Below are positions 1 to 12,600 of a stretch of 64,000 nucleotides of DNA, one piece after another (the stretch's first letter is position 1; each line of letters opens with the position of its first letter). Origin of the DNA: Cyclina sinensis (Eukaryota; Mollusca; Bivalvia; Venerida; Veneridae); NCBI GenBank assembly GCA_012932295.1, contig JAAONU010000001.1:1364001-1428000 (forward strand), written 5' to 3'. Position numbers and translations under genes: made by a program. Under the pieces are notes generated by a model that saw only the letters and a list, made by a program, of their open reading frames with translations, searched no databases and was not told the origin of the DNA.

Positions 1-129
1 TATACTTGGTACAGGAAAAAAGCTTGTTTGTACCTGGAGGATATTTTCTACACTTTGTCTCTGGAATCTATCTTCTTCTTTAAATTCAAAATCCCAGAAT
101 TATGGAAATATTCAGTAGACGTATTCTCT

Positions 130-345
130 GATAATTAATCCTTCTCCTGCTGACAGCAAGTAGTGTTTGCCTTTGCGACCAGTGCAGACCAAGATCAGCC
201 TGCACATCTGTGCAGTCTGATTATGGTCTCCACCTATTCACTATTCAGTCAGTAAATTTTCAACAAGCACCCCTTTAAACAATTAATGGATCTGTCCAAA
301 CTGAAAGATGGACAAGTCCATTTAAGATATTAAGCAGGCTAACGG
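130..345. repeat. Dispersed repeat, copy 1 (inverted relative to the copy at 18.1 kb)
   Basis: About 200 bp whose reverse complement matches 18125-18312 over most of its length. Shared blocks include GGACAGATCCATTAATTGTT, TTTACTGACTGAATAG and CAGACTGCACAGATG. A shorter, more diverged copy lies at 3890-4010. No coding potential is visible. It sits beyond the last HELZ exon in the window, so probably in an intron. Seen directly; the repeat family is unnamed here. Confidence 0.75.
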
Positions 346-386
346 GTTAAACTATGAATACCTAAGTATCTACAGTATAAGTATAC

Positions 387-612
387 CTTTTTTGGCAGTG
401 CATTATTTTTGGAGCCAGGTTTATGTGGAGCCAGCCACACAAGGTTTGTGCTCTTTAGTATCAGTCGTCCTGCAACTGAGTCAACGGAAAGATCATCCTC
501 CAGCTTCATGCGTGCAAACAGCTCCCCGTCCTGTGCAAACTTGGCTGCAGACAGGGAACCAGGCATTAACAGGAAGCGATTCACTAGCTGTAATGAGGTG
601 GTGATGTTAAAC
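387..612 (-). CDS. HELZ: HELZ coding exon 12 (last in window)
   Basis: The acceptor is TTGCAG and the donor GTATAC. It has 75 codons, including KFAQDGELFARMKLEDDL and VAGRLILKSTNLVWL. It ends in phase 0 at LPKK. No further HELZ exon was found in bases 1-386, so the helicase motifs must lie left of the window. Confidence 0.9.
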
Positions 613-3600
613 CTGCAAAACGAATTTACATTTTTTTTTTTTATGTACATAAAGCAAGATTGATCATAACTAATTTGTTTGCAATTTTCTTACACCGACC
701 TTTAGAAGATATATATTTACACAGATTAATAAAATCACTTTTTTTCATTGCTATACTATTTTTCTTTACTGAGCCATCATCTTACTGATGTGATTTTTCT
801 TTTTAAAGTAGACAATTAAAGTATCAACTTCTGTAATCATTCCAACATTTCTTACTTGCATTCACATTTCAAGATATTTTTCTTCTTAAGAGTGTTTCAA
901 TATTCTTGCTCTATGTGATACATACTTGGATATTTTATCAATCTGTGAGAGTTCCTCCACATAAAGCATCTGGTGCATCCAGAGTCTGTAGTTCTCCTTG
1001 GTTGGACTGTGCATCAGGTGCTCCGAGAACTTGAACTTGTTCAATCCAGGTAGAGCATATTTCTTCAGTAGATCTATAGACTTCTGGTCTTCAGGTGCCC
1101 TGATAAGTGACACATCATTTTTATTTTATTCATGAACAAGTTAACTCAGTCATGAATCTATGTTTCAATGTGATAATCATTTAATATAATAACTTCGATG
1201 TCTCTTCTGATTATATTTTATCAATCTTTTTATTTATATTTTCTTCAGAGTTATAACCTAGTATATTTATTTTTCACTGCTTCTGTCATGAGTAAAGCTG
1301 TACGGGTATTCAAAGGAAGAAAAACAATCAAGAACTAGAGCTATCACTAAATGTGATTTATACCTCTGCAAGACTGCTTCGGAACTGAGGAAGATATTAG
1401 TAACAGAATACTTTGTAAAAGAATTGAAATAGAGTTATGGTTGTGGGCAATTAAAGATAGTTGTGGTTCTTGTACACTGCATTTCCTTTCACTGTGGTTG
1501 ACCACTGTAAGAAGTTGCATTGAATTCCAACCATTAGTTTTCAAGTTGTGCTCTGGACAAGGAAAACCAACAAAGGGCAATAACTGTGCAAATACTGAAG
1601 ATGGAGTTATGGCTCTTGTACACTGCACTTCCTGTCATTGTGCTTGACCATTGTATGAAGTAGCATTGAATTCAAACCTATCAAGTTATACTCCGGACAA
1701 GGAAATTGCAGCAGATCGCCCAATTGCCCACCTGACTGACCAACCACTGGGTGACTCCTATATATCCCACCAAACTTTGTTTAGGGGGTATAAATATGGC
1801 AGGGGAAGAACAGTTTCAACAGATGTTTGTTTCTGCATTTACCCCCAGATGCCCTTAATTTTATTACATTCACCTTTAAATAAATACAGATTACTTACTT
1901 TTGTTTGTATTCTACAACACTGACTTGGTCCGGCAGCCAACGCCCCTGCTGACTAAGACGTATTTCTGACAGGACTTTTTCTGTATCTGTAACAGGTGCT
2001 GATTCTACGTGCATGTCTCTGCTCAACACTGGTTCAGAACCAAAGTCAAACACCAAGGTCTCGCGAAACGTTCCATATATATCAGTTTTAAACACTACCT
2101 GAAAATCATTATTAGAGTGAAATGCAATGTATTTGTACCTGACAAAATGAAATGAAACCAAGCAAAAAGATATTCAAAATTAAGGTCTGGTATGTTAATC
2201 CCTTATCTTTTTTAGGAAAAAACAAAGAAATACCTTTTTAACAGAAAACAAATAATATAACTTATTTGTGAAGCATTTTTGAAATTTTTTGGGGGGTATC
2301 AAGCATTTTTCTAGATAATAAAAGCTGATGAGCTTATAGGTTGAAAAACTTAAGTACAATTATTTCTGAAAAAGCTGCCATATTTCCTGTCAACTTCTAT
2401 TAAGGTATTGGGGGAAAAAAACTTGAGAAGAAAATGAATTAATGTTTTCTCTTAATTCACTCTTACCTTGACCCTGTAAACATATTCACCAGGTCTGTTA
2501 ATAGTTATTTCTGGGTTTTTCCATTCCTGGCAGTGGTTTTCAAGGTTCTGATATTTCTGAGTTTTCTTTGGACCAACAGATATACTAGATATGTAGAAGT
2601 AGTTGGACACTGCCTCATCAAGTAATACCACACGTAATATACATATCTGAAAGTAGTATTATCAGCAACAATGAGATCACAGAATGAGATGTTTTCATTT
2701 GAACATGAATACACTGACAAAAACTAGAGCTTGCACACAAGTGACCAATACCCCCACACTGCACTTGGTTACAGGACTGAAGGCTTTGTATTGTAAAATT
2801 CTTGTTGAGTGATAACATGGTTGTACAGTTGAAATGAAAATAAACAGAATACTGCTTATGATGCTGTCTTTTTTGATGGTATGATGTTATAGGAAGTCAT
2901 ATAATACCAAGAAGGCAAATTACAGGCAAGTGACATTTATTTGGATAGAAATAAAAATCCTTGACCTTGACCTTTGAGGAAGAGACCTGGGTCTTCAACC
3001 TGACACATTCTCATCTAGATGAACAAATATGCCAAGATATTCAAAATCTATCCATGCATGAAGAAGTAATGGCCCAGACAAGGTCTATCATCAAAACTTT
3101 ATCTTTGACAAGTCAGTGTGAAGTTGACCTTTTAGCTATGGACTTGGGTCTTCCATGCAGGACACTGTCACAACTAAATGAACATATATACCAAGCTATT
3201 TTAAAATCCTTCCATGAGAAGTTATGGCCCAGACAAGGTCAATCATCAATTTTTTTTACCTTTGACAGGTAACTGTGACTTTGATCTTGGAGCTATGGAT
3301 CTAGGTCTTATACATGACAAACCAATTAATCAAAGTGAACAAATATGCCAAGATATTTGAAGATCCTTCCATGTATGGAGAAGTTATGGTCCGGACATGA
3401 AACTGGATGGACAGACAGATGGATGAACAGAGGGAGGTACATCGAAGTGAATACAATATAGCCTTCTCACAATGTGTAAGGGGGTTTTATGAAATTAATA
3501 AACAACTATATGATGCTCAATCAAGTCAAAGTGTTTTGACATTGACAACACATAAGGATCAAGATCAAAAACATGATAAAATTCACATTCTCTTCAGGAA

Positions 3601-6600
3601 ATGTTTTCATTAACAACCTTGACTAGATGAACTATAATTACACTAAATGATAGCTTAATCTATTGCAAGGATATTTACATTATGTTTATATACACATACA
3701 ACTACAAAATGACATACTTTGCTGGTAATAGTGAAAGTCCAAGCATGCGTACATTTCTTCGAGATCATGTTAACCTTGAGATCAGAGTTTACTATCACCT
3801 TCGCATAGTCCACATTGGCTACCATCTGAAACACAACAAATAACATGACAATACAATCAATACTAAAATTTTACTATTACACCTACTGAATTTCCATAAT
3901 GGACTTGTCCATACTTCAGTGTGGAAGAATCCATTTATTACTGCTGGTGTACTGACCATGATTAGATTATACAGATAAGCAGGCTGATCCAACTCTGCAC
4001 TGGTACCAAATACAAAAAAACAAAACAAACAAAACAACTGCCATCCACTGAGGAAAACCTTTATCAGTCAATAAAAGTTTGAAACTGGTAAATAGCTAAA
4101 TTTGAAACAATTTAACAAGAAGTGTACATCAATCAATAATGTAGTTTGCAACGGTTCATGGTGTTTCAAAAGTATGTTAATGTTATAGCTGAAATCATTT
4201 TCATTAATTCTGAAGTATTAGTTGAGTTCAGTTTAACACCCTATCTTGTAGATTTTTTCAGTTTTACAGACAAAAACCTATTTTTTCAAACCATAATTTT
4301 TTAGAAAATATTACAACAAAATTTTCCTCTGGAAGAAATTGCAAACTTCTCATTATCAATGAAATTAAAAACAAGAAACATGGCAATGCCACGAAACCAG
4401 GTTTTCAAAAATGTTGTTCTGATTCTATACTATAGTATGAATTTTGGAATGAAGATTGCTATGAATATTCAAAAGATTATAACATGACATGAAGGAAAAG
4501 ATAATATTCATGAGAATACATGATAATGAGTAGGATGTAAATTTCGGCTAACAATACTGTCTGCAAGGAGTATACTTAATAATGAGACAACAATTTCTGC
4601 ACGTCATCTTGATGTGGTAAACATTTGTCTGAAGTTTCATCAAAATTCTTCAAAGGGTTGAAGAGTTACAGAGCGGACAGGATTTTCAATGTTAATGTCA
4701 CTGTGACCTTGACCTTGGAGCCATCAAAATTCTTCAAAGGGTTGAAGAGTTACAGAGCGGACAGGATTTTCAATGTTAATGTCACTGTGACCTTGACCTT
4801 GGAGCCAGCCATGCGGAACATGCGTTCTGCACGTCATCTTGATGTGGTAAACATTTGTCTGAAGTTTCATCAAAATTCTTCAAAGGGTTGAAGAGTTACA
4901 GAGCGGACAGGATTTTCAATGTTAATGTCACTGTGACCTTGACCTTGGAGCCAGCCATGCGGAACATGCGTTCTGCACGTCATCTTGATGTGGTAAACAT
5001 TTGTCTGAAGTTTCATCAAAATTCTTCAAAGGGTTGAAGAGTTACAGAGCGGACAGGATTTTCAATGTTAATGTCACTGTGACCTTGACCTTGGAGCCAG
5101 CCATGCGGAACATGCGTTCTGCACGTCATCTTGATGTGGTAAACATTTGTCTGAAGTTTCATCAAAATTCTTCAAAGGGTTGAAGAGTTACAGAGCGGAC
5201 AGGATTTTCAATGTTAATGTCACTGTGACCTTGACCTTGGAGCCAGCCATGCGGAACATGCGTTCTGCACGTCATCTTGATGTGGTAAACATTTGTCTGA
5301 AGTTTCATCAAAATTCTTCAAAGGGTTGAAGAGTTACAGAGCGGACACAATTTCGTTTGACGCCCGCCCGCCCATCCGCCCACCATACCCCAATCTAATA
5401 ACCAGGATTTTCAAAATTGAAAACCTGGTTAAAAAAAAACAACAAAAAACATTCTTAACCTGTCTTGTATTAAAGGAAGAGTTTACTATATGGAGGCATT
5501 AATCTAGATTAATGGTTAAAATTCATGTTGTATTTTGAACGTCATTTTGTTCAACGGGTGTGTGAAACCAATCAGGAAACAAATACAACCAAACAAGCAC
5601 ATTAGCAGTATGATTTCCAATGACTTCTGTCCACATTTCACCTTGTGAAGGACAAAATGATAATCTGTTTATGTAATGTCTCCTGGAGGTTTATGACAGC
5701 AAGATTGATTTCATGCTGTTCAAGGCATCTAATTACTAATAATAAACCTAGGATATTTTCCAGGAGAAATCTGCACCTTCAATATTTTATTCTTGGTGAG
5801 ATTTGTGGATATTTATTGGAAGAGTCTGGAAATCTGAATTACTGAATTGCCAGTGGCAACCAAACTGTTTGTGGCAACTGGATAGAAAGACGATTTAAAA
5901 GAAAACAGAAAATGGACGAAGACACTCAGTTTTATGTTGGATTTTTACCATACTGTTAACAGGATAGTATTTTCACTGTTGCTCATAAGAAATACAACTT
6001 TTCATTTTTTGTTTAAACATTTTAACATGGAAATTAAGTGACTGACCTTTGACCCTGTGACTGAAAAGAATTCTTATTTAAGGTGGCCACCTAGTCTGCA
6101 TCCTACTATAGTGAGATCAAAAGAATCAGAACTCCAGTGGTTTGTTTTACAAAATGTAACAGTCTTTCAATTAGGCACTTGACTTCAACATCATTCCTGT
6201 GAGGTAACAGTACTACATACCAGGCCTCACTTTAAATTTGTAAGAAACTCCGAGATTTCAGTGGGTTTACAGGAGGAGAAGTGTAAAGTTATACTAAAAC
6301 TTTTGAGAAAAGATAAAATTATCACGAAGAACACAATATTAACATAAGTGTTACCTGAAGTACATCCTCTCAACTTCCACAGAATATAAATAAACAGATT
6401 CAATAAAAACTCCTGCATGTAGTGCTCAAATAACTGAACCCCCAAAATATATACATGTACATACATACACATCCACCACAACACTTACTGACATCACATA
6501 CATCATGTAAACCTTTCTACATGATTCTGTGCATGGATGAGACTTTTATCACCAAGGGAAATAATCAATCATATCTTAACAGAGAATAAGGTTAAGAATT

Positions 6601-9600
6601 GTCTCCCTTCTAGAATAAATATAATGGATTTGTATTGATGGAATAGGAGAAATGATGATTAAATTTGAGCAGTGTTTTTAGTCAGCAGTATTTAAAAGTG
6701 GGAAGACAGAAAGAAGAGGTGCTTGGAAACTCTTTGAAAGTTTCAAAATGATGCCAAAACAAGATTTTTACTTTTTTTCCCCATTTTTGAAAGTGACTTT
6801 ATGTACAATCAAATGCTTTGATGAATACAGAATATTCTTTCTTTCAACTCATTTTTTTCTTGAAGTTAACTGAACAGTCTGCAGGGATACAGTTCAAGGT
6901 TTTGATTTGGAAAATGTAAGAGAAAAGATTGCAAGTTAGAGTTTACACATATGACTGGTTTGAGAGAGATTTATGTAACTTACCACAGACTTAGGATATT
7001 CTGCTGTCATCAGTTTCTCCATGAGCTGTTCTGGGTACGTGTTACCATGGAGATGCTTATCCTTGGCCATCTGCAGTTGCTGCCGTTTGAACTTGAATCT
7101 TTCTCGCCATTCCTCAAGTTCCTCATTCGAGTGCGCCTCAATACATTTGTCTGCATATGGACAGCGACCATTTGCTGTGTACCTGTTGGCAGTAGATCAA
7201 ATTTATTCAAAATTAAACTTTATTTATACAAATATGAATTAAGGTTGGTTAATATATAAGGCATTCAAAGCATGCAGAAACAGCATTGCAATTTAAACAC
7301 AATCTAAAGTAATATCGAGCATTTTCTGATACCGGTTTCTATGCAGAAACTTGAAATTTACATGACTTAAATATCTGTTATACATTTCTGATTTATTTAA
7401 GGTCTTTTCTTAAAATAAAAATCAAGTGAAAAAAAGCCCTTTTAACCTTACCAGCACAGCTGTACCTTTCTGTCTTGATCTGATTTCTAAGATTAAAAAA
7501 TCTTGACCAGAAAATGTGACATAACTGAAATAATCTTGCATTCTTTACCTTTTAAAGAGGAATAATAATATATACACTACTTTTGACACAATGTGTAGTC
7601 CTCTGCCACAAGGCCACGAGGGGGCGGCCTGTACTTCCAACTGTGACCTTCATCTGAGGTTATGTTTTTCTTATGTTCATCACTACGGCAATGTGTGTCA
7701 AGGTCACTCTTTGCATCAAAGGTCATCTTACAGAATGAGCAGTAAAGGTCAATGGATTGAGCTGAAATACAGAAACCATACTGAATAATTTTTTTAACTA
7801 AAGAGATGTATCAAATAAACACTTCTTTAAACATCAAACAATGTGACAAATGTAACCATTTTGCTGACTTGACAAAAGAAGTAGGGATGCAAACGGTAAC
7901 TTTTCAATTTACCAGTTAACCTGACGCTGTTACCGGTAAATTTACCGGTTAACCGATAAACAGTAAAATATTTTCGTGCCGACTAGTTACAGTTTATGAT
8001 ATGTACACTTTTAAAGTGAAACCGGAAGTTGACGGGATAGTGTTTACTATTCGGATATTTATTCGGGACGAAAGAGTATATTGTGATCGCTTAATAGATA
8101 CATGTGCATTCCCCTCGGATGTAATTTCTTACTGCCTTAAATTCATTTTATAAATGTATGCGATTCTTGTTGGTAATATTAACGTTTTAGTCTGTTTTTT
8201 GTTTTTATGTTTCATTCTTATAATTAAATGTAATGCATTACGTACATAGAATAAATAAAAAAACACGGAAGAGTTTTATCTTTTATTTAATTACACATTC
8301 AAGTCTTACTGTCGAAAAACAAATTATTTAGACATTACATAAATTGCCACTGCTTCGAAAAACAAACCTGATTTGACGTGCTAATTATTAAGAAATCATC
8401 AATGGCGATTTTCCTTTAATCTCAAGTTAAGTTTTTATTTAGCGAGTAGAAAACAAACAATAGTGTCAGTTAAACTCTTAATTGGCAGCGGCAAACAGGA
8501 GGTGCAATGTTTATATAATTGTTCATCAATACAATTGCTAAAGTGACAATTACCAAATAAACGAGAGACGTCCTGTGTATAAGTGTTACACGTGTATTGA
8601 TCTACACGCACCCCGGGTTTATCACCATGACGATCGATAAATACCGTTGACAGTGCGGCGCGCTTGTTTGGTAGTTTTTACTTTTAATGTTTATATTTTT
8701 AACATTCTCTCTTCCTTTTGTTTCGGTTAACCTCACCGGAAAATTGTTACCGGTTAACCGATTATAAGGTAGGTTAACCGGTTAACCGGTTAACCTCTTG
8801 CATCCCTAAAAAGAAGGGTAAAAAACCCATCAAGTGACAAACTCTTCCCTTACTTTACACATTATGAAATTATCCAGCAATTTGTTGTATGCTTAAATCA
8901 ACAACAAGCACTGCTCTATAAATATTCTGCAATGACAGCAACCTAAGAATACTTCAGTCATATCTGCACTGCATGTACATCAATTTATTCTTGAGTGGCT
9001 AAAACTCAGGATTAATGCATACGATTATAGAAGTAGAAGTCAGTCTTGAAGACTATAAATAACTGATCAGTTACGAACAGGAATCTATCAAGTTCTTACA
9101 ATCAATTGTTGAAATTATGAAGATCACAATGTCTAACAACTGAACAAAGTTCATGAACCTTAGAACTTTTTACACTAAACTGATGGCAATGTTAATACCT
9201 GGTTTTAGCTGAGTCTGTTGGTTTAGGCTTGTTATAAACATGTTGTGCTACAGTATGATGGGGTGATGGTTGAGCTAGGGTTGCAGGTTCAAGTACCTCT
9301 GTCTTCTGTACAGGTGCTGGGGGTGGAGTCTCTTCATCTGATTCCTGCAGTATATAGACAGGCATAATACCAAGTTGGACAATGCTCTGAAGGTCTCAAC
9401 AACAACAAATAGAGTAATTATAAGTATCCTTCATGTAATTGAGGTACAGGTCAGGTCAACTCATCTGAACCCTCATATACATGAATGATACTTTATCTTG
9501 CATACCATAGTTTGTTCCTAGAAAATATTTCGATTACAGAATGTAGAAGTTCTTCGCTCTTTTTCAAGAGAAACACAGATCCCAAGGAGTAAGTTGTTCA

Positions 9601-12600
9601 TGATGTCAATGTGATGTTAGAGTAAGTTGTTCATGATGTCAATGTGATGTTAGAATAAGTTGTTCATGATGTCAATGTGATGTTAGAATAAGTTGTTCAT
9701 GATGTCAATGTGATGTTAGAGTAAGTTGTTCCTGATGTCAATGTGATGTTAGAGTAAGTTGTTCCTGATGTCAATGTGATGTTAGAATTATCGTAAAAGA
9801 TGCTATGTCAAGAAAGTCATGTCACTTAACATGCTATTTCATTTAAGGGCGAATATACTTGACAGTAATCTGTGATGCAAGAATGGTTTGTTCTTTGGGA
9901 GCAAAACTAAAGCTCAATTTTGACTATCTAGAGCAAATTATTAACATGAATTTAACTTACAATCCAGTAAGTACATGAGGAACACTTCTGTGTTCAAGGT
10001 AAATTGCTCTTACAATAAATCGTTTTAACTGTATGGTTAATAAAAATGTTACACAAAATGTCAATGTAAGAATATCCAGAAGCTGAAATAGCCATTGGTT
10101 ACTTAAATTTCCATATCTATGAGAAGGTGATAACTATTTTTCATAACTTCTGTGAAAATTAAATTGAAATTGACATGCATTTATTAAAAATGGAAAATCT
10201 GACAAGTTCTTTTTCTTAACATCAGTCTAGATTATATTCTCATTTGTGCATGAAACAAGAATATAAAAGATAAGCATTATGGTTTCTTTAGTTTACATTT
10301 TTTTGGTTAGGGTTAGGGATGCTTACAGGCCTTTTTTGTAACAAGATTTTTCCTCAAAATTTTTCAAGACAATGCCAACTACTACTGCCTGTATGCCACT
10401 GAGATAAACGAATTCAGCTGTACAAACCTGGTCCTTCAAAGCATCCAGCACTATTTTCAATCTTTTCAATTCTTTGATTGCCACAGGATGCTGTCAATGT
10501 AACATGATAAATTAAATACACTGTATTCAGTAATAAAACAACAACAACAAAACAGCAACTCAAAATTCAAATTCTTTCTATCAATTTATAGAAAATGTTA
10601 CAGTTAATATAATCTGAAAAACAGATGGCTCCCTTATATTTTAGATGTAATATACTGTAGCTTTGTAAGCTTTTCTGAATATATTATACAAATTTAAATC
10701 AGTAATGAGAAGTTTAAGAAATTCATACACACAGAGGCACTTGTGAATTTACTCCACACTCCACCTACTTAACATTATTACATGACCCGAGTTAACAAGG
10801 AGCAAATCATTGGTCAAATAGCAAGCACTGGACGGGTAATCAAGGGGCCATGAGTTTGATCCCCTGCTCATTGCACTAACATAACTGTCTTTCAGATGCG
10901 ACATTAAACTAAGGTCCCATGTGTCAGTGCTATACACTGAGCATTAAAAATAACTGGAGGTGTCTCTGGAATGGAATGCTTTCTGTATCTTGCACTATTC
11001 CCCTTAACTTAAAATAACTAAGCTCTGCAGGGGGTGTTGATCCTTTGAGCAACCAGTACTGAAATTAATTAATCAGTGAGTTAACATTAGTAGACAACAA
11101 TTCAAAGTCTTATTTTTCTCTGCTACTCACCCTGGGTTCTCTTTGTAACCAGATAAGGGCCTCACTGTATGCTTCTTCAAAATGCCCCTGATGACACAGA
11201 ATTTTGATCTTCTTCTCCAGAAGCTTGTCATTATTACCACACTGAGACAGAGCTATATATTGAAAAAAAGTATTATGATTTTGTACATTTTGTACAATTC
11301 AATTCAATATTCTGCAGTCCACATGTACTTTTTTATGTTGGACAGTTCAAGAGTCAGACATCCTCAGACCTGAATCTGATTTCATAGCCATAAAAAAAAG
11401 GAATGAAAAACTAAGAAATAATTGTTCTGTATATCAGAAGATTTTGAGCTTGTAGATACATTATTCATTCTCTCCACCTTGGAGAGTACTCAATACTGAT
11501 AATTTGTGTGGGTTAGAAAAAATCCTGAAATTTACCAAGAGTTGAACAGAGACAATCAAGTGCCTTACACAGTAATGTCTTGTAGTAGTAAGTAAAGTAA
11601 GATAACAAAGAAAGGAGCTTCATCGTTACAGATAGATTTTTACCTATGGAATCTTTTATCAGTACAGAAGCTGATTTTTTTTTAATAGGACTTTGGGACC
11701 TACAGCCTGGTAAAAACTTCAGTCAGAACAAAAAATTTACAAGTCATGGGCCTTCAGCCTGTGGCTTATCTTGCAATCTGATTCAACAGGTATGGCACAG
11801 AATATACAAATAAAGAGAAGTATTGCCTTCTTACTCTTATGTTTTTTATGTTACTGTTATGTATGATTTCCCCCTTCCTTCATTCAACAACTCCCAAAAC
11901 AAAGACAAGTTTAAAAGAGACAGTTTCAGGTAGCAACTATTTTTCTTTTGCCTGTGACCCCTTAACGGACAGAGCATATAAATCACAGAATATTGTACAC
12001 GTACATAATCATACACTCATTAAGCCAAATCCTGAAATGGTTTGCAGTTAAATGGAATACAACAAATTGTTTAATGAATGTGACTTCATGTTTACAAGCA
12101 AAAAGTTCTAAGCAAAGTTCTTTTAACATGCCACAGAAGGACATAATTTAGCAATCATGTTACAAAACCATCAAAGCAGAAGCAATTAACTCACCTTCAT
12201 TACAGATTTCCAGAGCTTCCTCAAACTTTTTCTGTAACATGAGAACAAAATTGATTAACATAAGGGATTCGAAAATTTGATAATTTCTGTGCAACAATTT
12301 AACACAGCTGATCAGTATGCAGAGTTCTGGATGGAAAACAGATACATAATCATACTGAACTTTTTCTGATTATGTGCACATACAAGCTTCAGAATATTTA
12401 GTCCTCAAATAAATAAGCAACAAGGACAACAGAAACACAGATTATGATATATGCAAAAGGAGAGGTAGAGCAAAGTTAAAATTGGTGACATATTAAGTAT
12501 ATAACTCCATCTGACCCTAGATTTCAGCATCATTTATGAAAATATCATGGAAGCTAAGCAAGAAATGTTTACTACAACAAAATGTTTGATGTTTATGCCC

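Larger units (their letters stand above)
3826..6983 (-). other. HELZ intron 7, repeat-rich
   Basis: A 3.2-kb intron between the phase-0 exons 7 and 8. It holds a diverged dispersed repeat (3890-4010) and the 146-bp tandem array (4597-5345). The remainder is AT-rich with no coding signal seen. Confidence 0.75.

Noticed and set aside
4625..5502. Series of 60-88-codon open frames starting MSEVSSKFFKG
   Set aside because: One frame repeated by the 146-bp tandem unit, in an intron on the strand opposite to HELZ.
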